Program-made: the position numbers and the translations under genes
NCBI GenBank assembly: GCA_037951105.1
Contig: JBAMJV010008471.1
Span: forward strand, 1-64,000
Direction of reading: 5' to 3'
DNA: 64,000 nt
From: Echinarachnius parma
Lineage: Eukaryota; Echinodermata; Echinoidea; Clypeasteroida; Echinarachniidae
Shown here: in pieces, positions 1 through 11,249 of the stretch
Position numbering within the stretch: position 1 is the first letter of the stretch
How the letters are laid out: every line of letters starts with the position of its first letter
Notes under the pieces: generated by a model
The model's database searches: none
Seen by the model: the letters and a program-made list of their open reading frames with translations, nothing else
Told to the model about the DNA's origin: nothing

Positions 1-1132
1 AACCTGCTTTTGTTAGCGCACTCTCAGATCTATGCGTTCAGATGATGTTTCATGCAGTAGCGTTGGAAAACATGGCAGCTCTCAGTGGTCTGTCAAAACA
101 GTTGATAGTGGTTTTAAAAACTTGTTTATTTCCATTATTAATTATTGATATACTGGAATTATGCAAATGTATCAGTAACAGTAAGAGAGAAGTCCAGCGT
201 TTCGTTCCCCTTTAATTCACAGTACTCGATAAGACATATGCTATTTTGCAGCACTCAAAATTCCACATAATATGTATGGATGCGTATTGTATTATTGCTG
301 TACATACTAAGTGAGGGCGTGTGATTTTCTATTTATGATACAGTACATATATGCGTATTGTGTATCTATTTATGATACAGTACATATATGCGTATTGTGT
401 ACTGCAGGTTTGCAACTAGCCACATTGCAATCTGCCAATCAATATTTGCTTTTCCACCCTGTTTGGCTAGGAGAATCCAGCCAGTTGATAATCAACCACG
501 ATCTAGTGTCATATTTACAGTAAATATCTCGTCCCCACAACTTCATTTGATCAGCACCGGAAATATCTTACAGTGTTATTGACAAATATTACTGTCAAAA
601 CCTAAGAATACGTCAGGGATTAACCTTTGTTCCTTTCTTGTTACAATTTAACACCAATTGATGTGTTTTTCCACACTGTTTGGCCAAATTGGCTTGAAGA
701 ATCATCCCTGATTTATGAGCCATGACATTTCATATTTAAACTATAAATTTCTGATCACAAAACATACATTGTAATTTTAAAACACAAATACCAGAAATAT
801 CTGTCAGAACAGTCAAATTATTAAAATTAACAATGTCATGTGATTTACAAATATTACGATTCCATCTCCAATGTTCATACTGAATTTCCAAATGTGTGGG
901 CCCTGTGGGATTTGTGTGTGATTTATTCAGTCATTTGATAGCGATGCTGTGGAATTATGCAAACAAATACGAGAGTGGGTGGTCTGGTTACAGTGTGTTC
1001 TGTAACTCTATGCCTTCGTCATGTGACAATGATATTTTTGCATTTTTTTACACAAATATCAGTGAATTTGTGACAGTGAAGGGTCTAGTGAACAATGTTG
1101 ACAGGACACTGAAAGTCAATTCACTAATTATA
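1..1132. other. Non-coding stretch with weak repeats
   Basis: I see no supportable gene here. Positions 329-402 hold two tandem copies of a 37-bp unit containing TGATACAGTACATATATGCG. Positions about 80-235 are homologous to about 50838-51015, sharing the words CAGTTGATAGTGGTTT and TTATTTCCATTATTA, so they are two dispersed copies of one unnamed repeat. The short ORFs in this stretch have no recognisable protein features. Confidence 0.5.
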
Positions 1133-1138
1133 TATGCA

Positions 1139-1778
1139 AGCCTCCGCTTGCTTTTTCTGTACTGGCCCATTTGGGCAAATTTGATTTAGAACATTTAGAC
1201 AATTTGGAAATTTTACTTGCCCCAATTTAAGATTTACTTGCTTGCCCTCCCACTTCTAGATTAGATGTTCTCTTGTAGTTAAAGGGATCTAGTAACTTTA
1301 TGTGCAAAAAGTGATGAATGGTTGGTGCAATGTATATTGTTGTTATCTCATATGTCCACAGGGTATTGTGTGAAAATTTCAAGTCAAATGGACATTGTAT
1401 GGCCAAGTAATGAGCAAAAATGCAAAGTGATATTCAGTAACTCACTGCACTCACTTTGTACACGGAAGAAAAACTCGCCCGGAGTTTTTCTTATCTGAAT
1501 ACTTCAATCATACATATCTTTGTAACGAAAGGGAAATTTGAAAAACCGAAACCTGTCCCATGATTTTATTGTTAATACGAATACAACAAGGTATAAGGGA
1601 ACCGCTAGAATTAAAATTTTATTTTGAGGATTTGGACAATGTTACTAAGTCCCTTTAAACAATTATTTAGTTGCCCGATCGGGCAAGAAAACTAGACAAT
1701 TTGTGATATTTCACTTGCCCAACACCAATTTTTACTTGCCCCGGGCAAGTAGGCACGTGCTAGTGTCTAGCCCTGAAT
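1139..1778 (+). mobile_element. Degenerate CAGGGCTC-type element split by a TTAA MITE
   Basis: The two flanks (about 1139-1278 and 1659-1778) read as one short repeat, with TTGCCC and GGGCAAG words and an end close to TAGTGTCTAGCCCTG. The same repeat is uninterrupted at 36952-37251 and 48998-49278. The middle, 1279-1658, is a separate TTAA-flanked element that inserted later. The CAGGG/CCCTG ends and an 8-bp duplication at the 37-kb relative suggest a hAT-like non-autonomous family; that is inference. Confidence 0.6.
1279..1658 (+). mobile_element. TTAA-flanked MITE, family 1, copy A
   Basis: This 380-bp element is bounded by TTAA on both sides. The left end reads TTAAAGGGATCTAGTAAC and the right end GTTACTAAGTCCCTTTAA, giving imperfect terminal inverted repeats. 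Three more copies lie at 13740-14127 (+), 31603-31986 (-) and 37931-38309 (-). The TTAA target points to piggyBac- or Kolobok-type transposition. There is no coding capacity. Confidence 0.8.
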
Positions 1779-3245
1779 TATGGATGAGGCATGCTGTGCA
1801 AGAATGTAAGATTTTATCATGTCATTTGGAAATCAAGATCCGTGACAGTGATGGGTGACGGTGACCAAAATAAGAATTTTATACATTTTGGCTGGTCCAA
1901 AGTCGAAAATTACTGTTCAGGTATTAAGCGGTGGACCAATGTTTATTTATAAAGGATTAATTGTTAAATCTAAAGAATGTTATAGAATTAACAAACAGGT
2001 TTGGTTTTGTGAAAATAGATGTCAACATTCTTTATTGTTCATGTGCAATGAACATTATTTTTGTCCCTTTGGTTTGAGAACTTCAAAATGCAATTGTCAA
2101 AGATTCAGTTTGTTTTTAATACTGTATACATATTACATACAATGTCACACACATTCCATTCATACAATTATGAAAACAAGAACCTTTCAATATTTATAAG
2201 AGTAAATATTGATTTTGATGGAATTTGTCTGGGAAAAAAAAATCTGTAATGTTAACCACAACAAAATTAGTGCAGAGATTACAAACCTCGCCCACATGTA
2301 TTGTTAGCGAAGAATCACTGGCCACATAATGGGCATTTTCCTCTATCCTTCAACCGTGAAACATGGATCTACTGTATGCAACTTGTTTTGACTTTAAGTT
2401 AATCTATTTGAGAATTAACCTCCATCGCTATTTCTTTTGTGTTTTGCTGCATTCCTTCCTTTTTTTGCTTTCTTTTTTAAAGGAAAAGTTCAAGCCATTT
2501 GAAGTATGATTTTCCCTGACCTGACTGCAGTTTAGAGACTGAAAACTTTGTTGTTGTCAGGATTATTTGTTCAATATCTTTGTATCTTTGTATCATTCTC
2601 AATACTATACACTTATTATGTTGCTTGTAAACTGGTGTTCCCTCTGAACATTGAAACATAAGCCATGATCAAGAAATTGTGCTGCCTCATTCAAATAGGA
2701 AATCGCTGAACTTACACACATACATACATGTACATACGTGGGTATTAAAGTAATTCACATACATGTCATCGCTAACTCGAGCTTTTCTTCAAGCCTTATC
2801 AGTTTCCTGAACAAGAAATTATGGTTTTACTTACTTGTAACTCATTTTATAAAACCAGGAAATTATCCTGAACTGCTGAACATGACTCATGAACATATGC
2901 TTGAAGCTAATGTGGAGTGATTTGTAGAATCTGAATACATGAAGCAATAACATTTTCTAACATACATGTAAGACATAGATTAAATATCACCAATTTTGTA
3001 CCAAAATTGATTATATACATTCTTTCACAAGTGTGAAAAATTCAAATTATGTAGTTCTTGAAAATTGGACATGATGAATTTGACCAGCACTAAAATGTCC
3101 AATTCTATTGGAACCTTTTGGAATATTCATTCAGAAAATTAATGTTGCTATGGTAAGAGAAACATTTGGACTTGCAGTTTGCCAATTTCAACCTTTCACC
3201 ACACCAAAAAGCAAGTATCCCTGCACTCTGCTCAAATGTGTGTAC
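1779..3245. other. No gene or clear repeat seen
   Basis: This is AT-rich sequence with several short ORFs of up to 114 codons, one at 1855-2199 on the + strand. None has domain-like composition, a convincing splice context or recognisable similarity. I treat the stretch as non-coding. Confidence 0.45.
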
Positions 3246-3470
3246 ATGATGACATAAACGGTACCCCGGGGTACCAGACGAAAATCCGCCATTTTGTTTA
3301 ATTATTTATTTAATTTTTAGGGCTGTACTGTGGGTATAGCGTGCATACCATCATGCGCTGTGCATGCACAACGCAATAGCTGCGGTACGGTTGGACGCAA
3401 GATGGCACCACACAACGCGGTACCCCGGGGTACAACAGTACCCCGGGGTACCGCGTGTGTCATCACATGT
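3246..3470. mobile_element. MITE with GGTACCCCGGGGTACC palindromes
   Basis: The ends are imperfect inverted repeats: left CATGATGACATAAACGGTAC and, read inverted on the right, CATGTGATGACACACGCGGT. The 16-bp palindrome GGTACCCCGGGGTACC or a near-copy sits once near the left end (3260-3275) and twice near the right end (about 3419-3457). No ORF of note is present. It is probably a foldback or MITE-type element of unknown superfamily. Confidence 0.6.
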
Positions 3471-4059
3471 AGAATGTACATGTACACATGTATGTATGTA
3501 CTTATAAATTGTTCATCTGTTATGTCCTGTACTTGTGTATTTTACTGTAGGCTACATGTAGATATGATAATGCTATCACAGCATGATTGATATAATGGAC
3601 GTATGAACATGTTTTCCTATTAAGAATAACATCTCTCCATTCATAGTATCTATTGCTTCAAACCTCGCCAGTGTACTGTACACTACATGTACCACCCGCC
3701 GAGGCGGGTGAAATGCACTAAGTGCTAAAGCATGGTATATAGTTGAAACATACAAATGTAAATATGTATTATTAGATCTACCCCGTCGTCAATGCGCACC
3801 GCTGAGTGGCAGGATGTAGGAATAATAATATAAACAGTATTATCTGATAACCCCTTTTCACAAACTGTCATTTATGGCAACATTTTAGATTGTTTCACTT
3901 TCAGACTGTTTTGCAGAAACGGGGTAACCTTCGAATGCACAGAATCGGGCTCAGTGTACACATGGATGGAGTCCATGGTGTACAATTACAATTATATCGA
4001 TATCGGAAAAATCCAATACGACAGAGTTTAGTATGGTCAGGACTCTTATCTCTGTTTAT

Positions 4060-5240
4060 GGCTTTGTGGTATGCGTGTGGTACGTACTTTTGGCACATTT
4101 TGAGTGGCTTTGATTATTATCAGGACTAGAGGAAAACTAAAGACGTTTTTTTGGGTGGTTAGCCACGTTTTTTTTCCAAATAAAATGTCGGGCTTTTTTT
4201 TTCTTCCAAGACCTTTTTAGAAGGTCAGCATCACGATGAGAACAGTATCTGGTCCTCCCTGTTATAGTATGCAGTGAAAATAATACACGGGGGCTCATGC
4301 AGGACGATTTAGCCCCAGGGCCCAGACATGCCTAAAAGAGCCCCCCCCCCCCAAATCTCAAAAGAACCCCTAAATTTGCATAGAGTTCAATGTTATTATG
4401 CAGGCTAGCTTGAATAGTGGCCCTTGAAAAATAAATGTTAGTTTTTCTCTGCAAGATGGGTACTTCTCTGCAAGATGATTTGCATCCGGACTGGAGGAAG
4501 AGCTTATATAAATTATTGTTTAGGGTGTTTAGTAGGCATTATTTTTGTTTGCATCAAGTATTACACTGTTTGACTTAAAACCCCCAAATGGTTCAACTCT
4601 TGGGGTGGTTGTGAAAGGGGTCCTAGTTCTCACCGTTTGTGGTATCATGCATGGCAAGCACATGTTGAGGGGCTGTGATTTGCAACAGGACTGACCATTT
4701 CGGGAACATTAAATGTTATTTAGACCTTTTCTGGACCGTTTTAGAAGGTCTATGTTACATGCATGTAAGTATTGATGTGAAAGGGGAGTCCAGTTCTCAC
4801 TGTTTGTGGTACGTTTGGCCAGCACATGTAGAACCATGGATCGTACTAGCGCTAGTACGATCCATGGTAGAACTGACTTGCATCAGGACTGCCCATTTCA
4901 GGTATGTCCATGTACCACTTCTGGTTCTTCTTTGGTCTACTAATTGTGTATGTTTGTGTATAGTTTGATGTGAAAGGGGTGCTGGTTCTCACTGTTTGTG
5001 GTATGCATGGCGAGCACACGTTGAAGGTCTGTGATTTGCATCAGAACTTGAAGAAAATGTATAATTCCTGAAAATTAAAATGGGATAGCTCAGTGTGAAA
5101 GGGGTTGGAGTTTCTCACTGTTTGTGGTATGCATGGCGAGCACATGTTGAGGGGGCTGTGATTTGGACTGGAGGAATCCCGACCCTCGACCCCAGAATCA
5201 CAACAAACCCCTTGTCCATCACTCCACAGATAGACCTGTC
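4060..5240. repeat. Diverged tandem repeat, about four units
   Basis: A module containing GTGAAAGGGG, TCTCACTGTTTGTGGTATGC, GGCGAGCACATGTTGAGGG and CTGTGATTTGCATCAGGACT recurs at about 4610-4750, 4775-4920, 4970-5085 and 5093-5200. A weaker relative lies at 4020-4130. Spacing is irregular (about 120-190 bp) and copies are diverged. No reading frame is conserved across units, so I do not call coding sequence. Confidence 0.65.
4828..4873. mobile_element. Micro-palindrome insertion with 7-bp direct repeats
   Basis: Positions 4835-4866 form a perfect 32-bp palindrome whose left half is CATGGATCGTACTAGC. It is flanked on both sides by GTAGAAC (4828-4834 and 4867-4873), as expected of a target-site duplication. 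It lies inside one unit of the surrounding tandem repeat, so it is younger than that repeat. A second locus of the same design is at 38735-38776. Confidence 0.6.
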
Positions 5241-5304
5241 CAGTGATGTAGCTCTTCTTTGAGTCATTCAAACATTTATTTTGATTTGTCTATATAGCTT
5301 TCAA

Positions 5305-5526
5305 CCAAAAGGCGCTAAATCCACTTTTTCAACTTCCGAGGAAAACAGGTTTCTTTGTCCCACTTTGTACACGTGCCTATGGGAATATGAAAATTGAACT
5401 TTCTATATTTCGATTTTGAGTGAGATATTTGTCGTAAAATGTGGATTCCTAGATGGCTACGTGGATTATACATGTAGATATATCGTTAACTCAATTTGTA
5501 TGGAAAGTGGATTTAGCGCCTTTTGG
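5305..5526. mobile_element. Foldback MITE with AAGGCGCTAAATCCACTTT ends
   Basis: The left end CCAAAAGGCGCTAAATCCAC is repeated in inverted orientation at the right (TTTAGCGCCTTTTGG). The element is about 222 bp and has no coding capacity. I could not define a target duplication, so the superfamily is unknown. Confidence 0.6.
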
Positions 5527-6819
5527 AAGTGAGCTCTTATTTTGAGTTTCACTTTCATCTTCTCAGTGTTCTACATGTCTGGGTTGTTCAGATTAGGGTT
5601 TGAGTTACCATGGGGGTGGAGGATGGGGCACTTATCACTGTCTGTCTGTTTACAAGTCCCGTCTATCCTCAATATTTCCCCCCATCTCAACTTTTCTCTT
5701 GGAACTTTCTCTCTCTTTTCCATAAATCCATCCACAGATCCCTTCCAGAGAGACATGATTGAGCTATTCTTCTTTCAAGTCAAACATTTATTGTGATGTA
5801 TTTGGATGTTTGCTCCTGTCTAGTACGCTCTTTTTCTCTGTCCATCATTCTGTCTTGCCCCCATCCCCACTCCTTCTTCTCCCTTTCTCTTCCCATATTA
5901 ACCCGTTCCCGTTGAGTTCCTGAAATCCCCATGTAGACTTTGTATGCAACCCACCGGGTTCCCGTAGTCAAGGGATTAATATTATCACAATCTCTATGTC
6001 TGTTACTCTATTAAAACAGTCTGCATCACATCTATCTCTGTCTCTCTATAAACTAACAATTTCTTTTCATCTCTACCTTCATTTTACCTTCCCCCCCCCC
6101 CATCCCTCAGACCCTCACCCCCCCCCCCCCTTTTCCATATCCCCATCCCCACATCATCACATCCCCACATCCCATACCCCTTCTCTATCTTCCTGAACCT
6201 CCTCTTGAGCTTTCTGTCTTTCAGTATCTTGCATAGATGTAAAAGTTCTGGTAAAGAGAGTACAGTTTTGGTCAAACCGAATTTGAGTAACCAAAACCTG
6301 CACCATTACATTACAAACTAATAGTTATAACTCCACCATGCTCGAAAGGAATACAAAATTACAAACGACTAAGTAAAAAGCCTGTTATCATTAAAAAAGA
6401 GCTGTTCAAACTCAAGAGGGCACTCTCTAAAAACTCATTGGTTTCAACCATTTTAAATAAAATATTGTGCATGTGATGGTTTGTAAAAATAGTGATTAGA
6501 TAGAGAGATAATCAACAACTATTAAAAAACTTCTTTTGAAAATTGTTTAAAAGAGGAAGCATTTTTAAATTATTTTTTTAACGGTTGATTCAAAATTATT
6601 GAATAATTGTGGGGCCCCACATTTATTACAAATGGTTACGTTTATGGATATTTCAGCCGTTTCTGAACCGATTTTGATCAAATAAAGTTTATTCTGTCAT
6701 TAAAATATTATGCTCTTTCAAATTTGACACTTAATTTTTCATTATCTCAAAAAAATTATTATGTGTAGCGCCCTCTATACCAAAACTCAACCAACCTGAC
6801 CCTATAGATCTACTACATT
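5527..6819. other. No gene seen; pyrimidine- and poly-C-rich
   Basis: Pyrimidine-rich sequence with two poly-C runs near 6092-6130. The ORF at 5542-5796 and the opposite-strand ORF at 5780-5971 follow this composition bias. I see nothing convincing here. Confidence 0.4.
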
Positions 6820-7480
6820 AAAATGTACAATTTGCTACTGAGAATGGATGATTATTGATAATTTTGCCTTTTCTACCATTGAAAATATGTTTCCCCTCAT
6901 TATAAGATAATTTCAGATTTTCATATTCACTGCCCCCTCCCTCTGACTTATTTCTCTCGGTAGCGTTGCCATTTATTGTACCTGCTGTATTTTCTGCTGT
7001 ATACGTACATAAATAGATCTGTTACATGTATACTTCCATGATATATGCAAATGTACAATTTGCTAACCGATACAACTATGATAATTGATAATTGTGCCCT
7101 TTCTACCATTGAAAATATGTTTCCCTCATTATAAGATAATTTCAGATTTTCATATTCACTGCCCCCTCCCTCTGACATAGCGTTGTCATTGTACCTATTG
7201 ACATTTTCTGCTGTGTACATACATGTGTACTTCCATGCTACATGGACAATTTGATACTGCTCAGACAAATATGATAACTGCCCTTTGTAACATTGAAAAT
7301 ATGTTTTCCCTCATTATAAATAAGATAATTTCAGATGTTCATATTCACCGACCCCTCCCTCCAACATATTCTCTCGGTAGCTTTTCCGTTTTAAATTGTA
7401 CCTGCTGGTATCTTCTGCTTACCATGCTGTGCAGATGGGCAATCTGCTGGCCTATTGAGACAAATGGGGTATATGACAAT
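6820..7480. repeat. Tandem repeat, three units of about 180-230 bp
   Basis: The words CATTGAAAATATGTTT, TAAGATAATTTCAGAT and CATATTCACTGCCCCCTCCC recur at about 6875, 7105 and 7289, in units that also share TTTCTGCTGT and ACTTCCATG. Copies are moderately diverged. ORFs on either strand follow the repeat and are not credible genes. Confidence 0.7.
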
Positions 7481-8096
7481 GGATGAGTGGACTGTGTAAA
7501 ACATGTATGTGTGTAATTGGTGTATGGCAGTCCAGCTATCTATAGATCTATACCAGTTAATGCATTTCCACATCATTACCCATGCCCCTCTTGCTATGTG
7601 CGTGATACAGGGTTTGCCGTATGTACAATCCAGATACATGTCGTCTTTGAATAAAACAATTTTGCTAAAACAGTTATTAATACATTCCATATCAATACTC
7701 TATTCTTCTTGCATGTTGCCGGACGCACAATATCTGCCGTCCTCGAGTAAAACAAACAAGCTAACAATTATTGTAAAGGTTTCAGACACTAATTAATACA
7801 TTTTCATTATTTTTCAGGTATTTTATTATTTTTTTTCCTGGCATGTACAATAATATAGACCCCGATGTGACACATTTATTTGAACCCCTGGAATGATAGT
7901 TCAACACAAAAAGGATAAAGACTACATGTACAGTGTATGTCAAATTGAATACTATGGTGTAAACTCTAAAGTATGTTTATATCTGCTGTAGATCATACAT
8001 CCATGTAGATGTACAACACAATAACCTGAATTGTGTGTTTACACATGTGTACCTGTATGTAACATATTACAGCCTACAGTTTTCTCTTTGTATTAT

Positions 8097-8180
8097 AATG
8101 TATGTATGTGTGTGTCTGTGTGTTTGTGTGTGTGTGTGTGTGTGTGTTTGTTTGTGTGTGTGTATGTGCATGTATGTAGT
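8097..8180. repeat. TG-rich microsatellite
   Basis: An interrupted (TG)n tract with TATG and TTTG variants. A 75-codon Cys/Val-rich ORF across it is an artefact of the repeat. Confidence 0.85.
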
Positions 8181-9055
8181 GTCTGTGAACACTTTAACAT
8201 GTTTGATGTGAGGCACTCAATTGTCCCTCCTTTATTCTCCGTGTTACAGACAATTTGAATATATACAGATCATGAATGACGCATTTTAAAACATGTATGT
8301 AGTTTGTTCGTATGTGCATACATGACACTACATACACATTGCAAATCACTCATGGTACAATATATGTGTGTCTGTCCGTATTCACTACCTGCGCTGTGCA
8401 TGTGGGCAGTGTCGGACGTGTCTATTCTTGGAATGGCAAATGATGTCATCTATGAGCGCACGATGTTAAAGCCCGAGATTAAAATGTTTTTCTCTTTTAT
8501 CTTTCATTATATAGTAAAAATCTTATTTGAGATCCAGTTTTGGGGTTTGAACTTGGACACAGTGTACATTGATATTAAGTCAAGTACAGTGTAGTGTACA
8601 TGAATCTTTATCTCAATGACTATATTAATTGTATAGGGTGTATGTAATTCACATAATTGTTCATATGCCGCACAGATCTACTGACCAGTGCAATTTACAT
8701 GCCATGTACATTCACAGTGCATTGAAATACATGGAGCAGTATTGATTTGTTGCTGTAAGAGACAATAAAGGCATATATATGCATGAGCATAATCAATAAT
8801 TGTTAAAGGGTGCGTAGATGTGCACAATTTCACAGATAATGATGTGGAAGTGGAAGTAGTGTTATTTCTTCTTTACGAAGACCTCATTTATATAATATAT
8901 AGCCTTTAAAACACGTATCCAGAATGAAGCGTCATTTTAAACGATTGAAAATCATAAAATTGCCCACTTTGCATACTCATCATACATGAACATCAACAAG
9001 ATACCATACCTTCAAGGTCATGTGTGGTACAAAGCTGCAAGCACACATAATTTAC
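8181..9055. other. No gene seen
   Basis: AT-rich sequence rich in ACATGT words. The 96-codon ORF at 8304-8594 has no recognisable features. Confidence 0.4.
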
Positions 9056-9057
9056 AG

Positions 9058-9264
9058 TTACACCGTGGACAAAAATAAAAAAATTATATTGGGGGCTACT
9101 TTTCAATCTTGCTTGCATGAAAATAATACTCTAAATTTTGTTTTGCATTAAAAAAAAAATTGCAAATTTACGGGAGCAATTGTAAGGTCTTTGGGGGCTC
9201 ACTTTGGGCATTTTGGGGCCAAATAACCCAGAGCCTCTATACATGTATTTTCACTGACAGAGAG
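9058..9264. mobile_element. Degenerate GGGGGC-type hAT-like MITE
   Basis: Shares TTGGGGGCTACTTTTCAA, a long A run and TTTGGGGGCTC/TTTGGGGCC words with better copies at 21496-21687, 55474-55730 and 58849-59170. The right end TATTTTCACTG matches the family end, but I could not find a clean left end or target duplication. Confidence 0.5.
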
Positions 9265-9614
9265 GTAATAGTTAACTCCAAATTCCTCTGTCATTCCCTA
9301 CCCTGTTTGTTGATACACCACTATGATACAGTGCTTTTCTTATCTTTAGTGCTGACAGAAGCCACTCTTTATGTAAGTTACATTGTAGTTGACTTAATGG
9401 TGGGATTAGGAAGATGACCGCTACCATTAATAAAAACTAAGTACTGTCTGAGTACACTCATAAGTGCGCTCGCTTGAAGTGGACTGGATAATGGAGTGGA
9501 CATGTCCAATGACAGTGACGACCAACCTTACCTGACTGTTGCATGCACAGTGTACACAATCTGTGCTTGCATCAGGTATTGCTGATAGTGGGAGTGCCTT
9601 GGTACATTTGTTCA

Positions 9615-9776
9615 GGGGCCCCGTTGCGGAAAGAGATACAATTGATTGTAAGTTGCAAATAATTGTAAGTCAGATCATATAAATGTGCAAATCTGATTGG
9701 TTGAAATGCACACATTTTCTGACTTACACTTAATTGTAACTTAGAACTGATTGTATCTCTTTCTGCAACAGGGCCC
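9615..9776. mobile_element. Foldback MITE with GGGCCCCGTTGC ends
   Basis: The left end GGGGCCCCGTTGCGGAAAGA and the inverted right end GGGCCCTGTTGCAGAAAGAG match, and both continue into GATACAATTGATTGTAAG or a close variant. The whole 162-bp element is nearly self-complementary. It abuts a SINE-like sequence on its right. Confidence 0.75.
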
Positions 9777-10105
9777 ATGTCTTTGTCTTTCAAGTACGAA
9801 GGTCGTAGGTTCAATGCCCGACCCAGTATGCCTAACTTCAGGTCCTTTTGCAAGCTTTGCCCTCATTTGCTGCTGTCTACCCATGGTGTGTGAATGGGTA
9901 CTCTGTCTCTGTGGGATAGAAGGGTGTCTTTAAAGCATCTGTGCACATAGGTAACAGATAGCATGGTGGATTGAATACTCCTTTGGGAGTGGCAAATGTG
10001 TGTGACAAGTGTGGATTGAATATGTATTGTGTGTGTATCTGTGGACCAAGGTTATTATAATTTGAATAGCTTAGAGATGACAATCATATAAGGCGCTGTA
10101 TAATC
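9777..10105 (+). mobile_element. tRNA-derived SINE, 5'-truncated
   Basis: A Pol III B-box-like word GGTTCAATGCCC lies at 9808-9819. It is followed by the body seen in other tRNA-SINEs (GTGTGAATGGGTACTCTG) and a tail ending in AAGGCGCTGTATAATC. No convincing A box is present, so the left part seems lost or displaced by the adjoining foldback element. Confidence 0.6.
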
Positions 10106-10524
10106 AAAATGATTATGTACTAGGTAGGCTTTACGTGGCCTTGTGGTTCTCTGGTGCGAAATAAATTTGTTGACCAGTGCCAAACATAGTTAGCGTCTGA
10201 TTGCCCGTCAATTGGATTATTAGGGAGATAAGTACATGTATGGACTGGCATTTTGCCCTTGTGTTTGTGAAAGGGAAATCAAGCTTGAACACTGTGTGCA
10301 AATGATAAGTACGCACGTACGTACGTACATAAGTATGTAGGCCCACTGCAAAACGTGTTTCCCCGAATTATTAATTGAACATCAGCTTTCATCCGAACTG
10401 AGCAAATATGTGTGAATTATTTCAGCGTGTTTGACGATTGGGGATGGAAATTGGCAAGGACAGGGGAGGTTGACCTTGTGAAGCTGTATGGATGAATGAG
10501 ATGAACTTGGGTGTAACACAGGAA

Positions 10525-10690
10525 TTAAATTTTTTTTTAGGGGGCTACTTTTTCAATCTGATGGATATCACAAAATATTTCACATAATACCCTAGATGGT
10601 AATTTAAGGGGCTATCTACTGATTTCAGGGGGCTATTTTGAAAATTAGGGGGCAAAATCGCCCTCAGCCCGTGTATTTTTCCTACCCTGA
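10525..10690. mobile_element. Degenerate GGGGGC-type hAT-like MITE
   Basis: Has the family words TTAGGGGGCTACTTTTTCAA, AGGGGGCTATTTTGAAAA and a right part GCCCGTGTATTTTTCC. The ends are eroded and no target duplication is clear. Confidence 0.5.
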
Positions 10691-10939
10691 AACCCTTGCC
10701 TATGTACAAAAATCAATGGAAAAGTCTAGATGGGGATTTCAGCATCTTGAAGGGTACGGGTTAAAATTAAGTGCATGTACCAGTAACCATCCCCATATAT
10801 TCTTTAGCTCATTACCCGATCCTCGGAACAAAAGAATTCAACACAAATCGTGCTCAACACAAATGACTCATACATTCTGTATAAATTGTGATCCATTTTT
10901 TGTACACCCTGTATGTTACACATCCATTCATCCTTTAAA

Positions 10940-10998
10940 CGATGCCAAGGATATCAGGACTGACCCAGACGAAGCCACCAAGATGGACATTAACTGAT
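10940..10998 (+). pseudogene. Decayed E1 exon copy 1
   Basis: A short block translates as DAKDIRTDPDEATKMDIN. It aligns with the E1 segment DSKDPTNDPDTPAKMDVT. Only the end of the repeated unit is recognisable, and the upstream part and splice site are lost. It lies about 196 bp before the equivalent words of decayed copy 2. Confidence 0.6.
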
Positions 10999-11059
10999 TG
11001 TGTGTTTTAAAGTGGATTTGCTTTGTGTTTTCTATGTTCTTTTGGTTATTGTATTCCAG

Positions 11060-11195
11060 GTGAAGCTACGTCAACATGAGGTGATCTGGACAACGGTCAA
11101 TTGAGTGCCACAGGAGATACCAATGAGTGCTGTAGGAGATTCTAAGGATTCTACGAACGACCCAGACACACCCGCCAAGATGGACTTAACCAACA
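11060..11195 (+). pseudogene. Decayed E1 exon copy 2
   Basis: This block begins directly after GTATTCCAG, the same 3' splice-site sequence that precedes E1 exactly 190 bp downstream. It repeats E1 words such as GAGGTGATCTGGA, GAGTGC and ACGAACGACCCAGACACACC. An in-frame stop follows within a few codons of the acceptor, and there is a net deletion relative to E1. It is therefore a non-functional duplicate of the splice acceptor plus the first third of the exon. Confidence 0.75.
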
Positions 11196-11249
11196 GGCAC
11201 AAATTAAATTTATTCTAATCATTTTTTCTGTTTTATTGTTGTATTCCAG

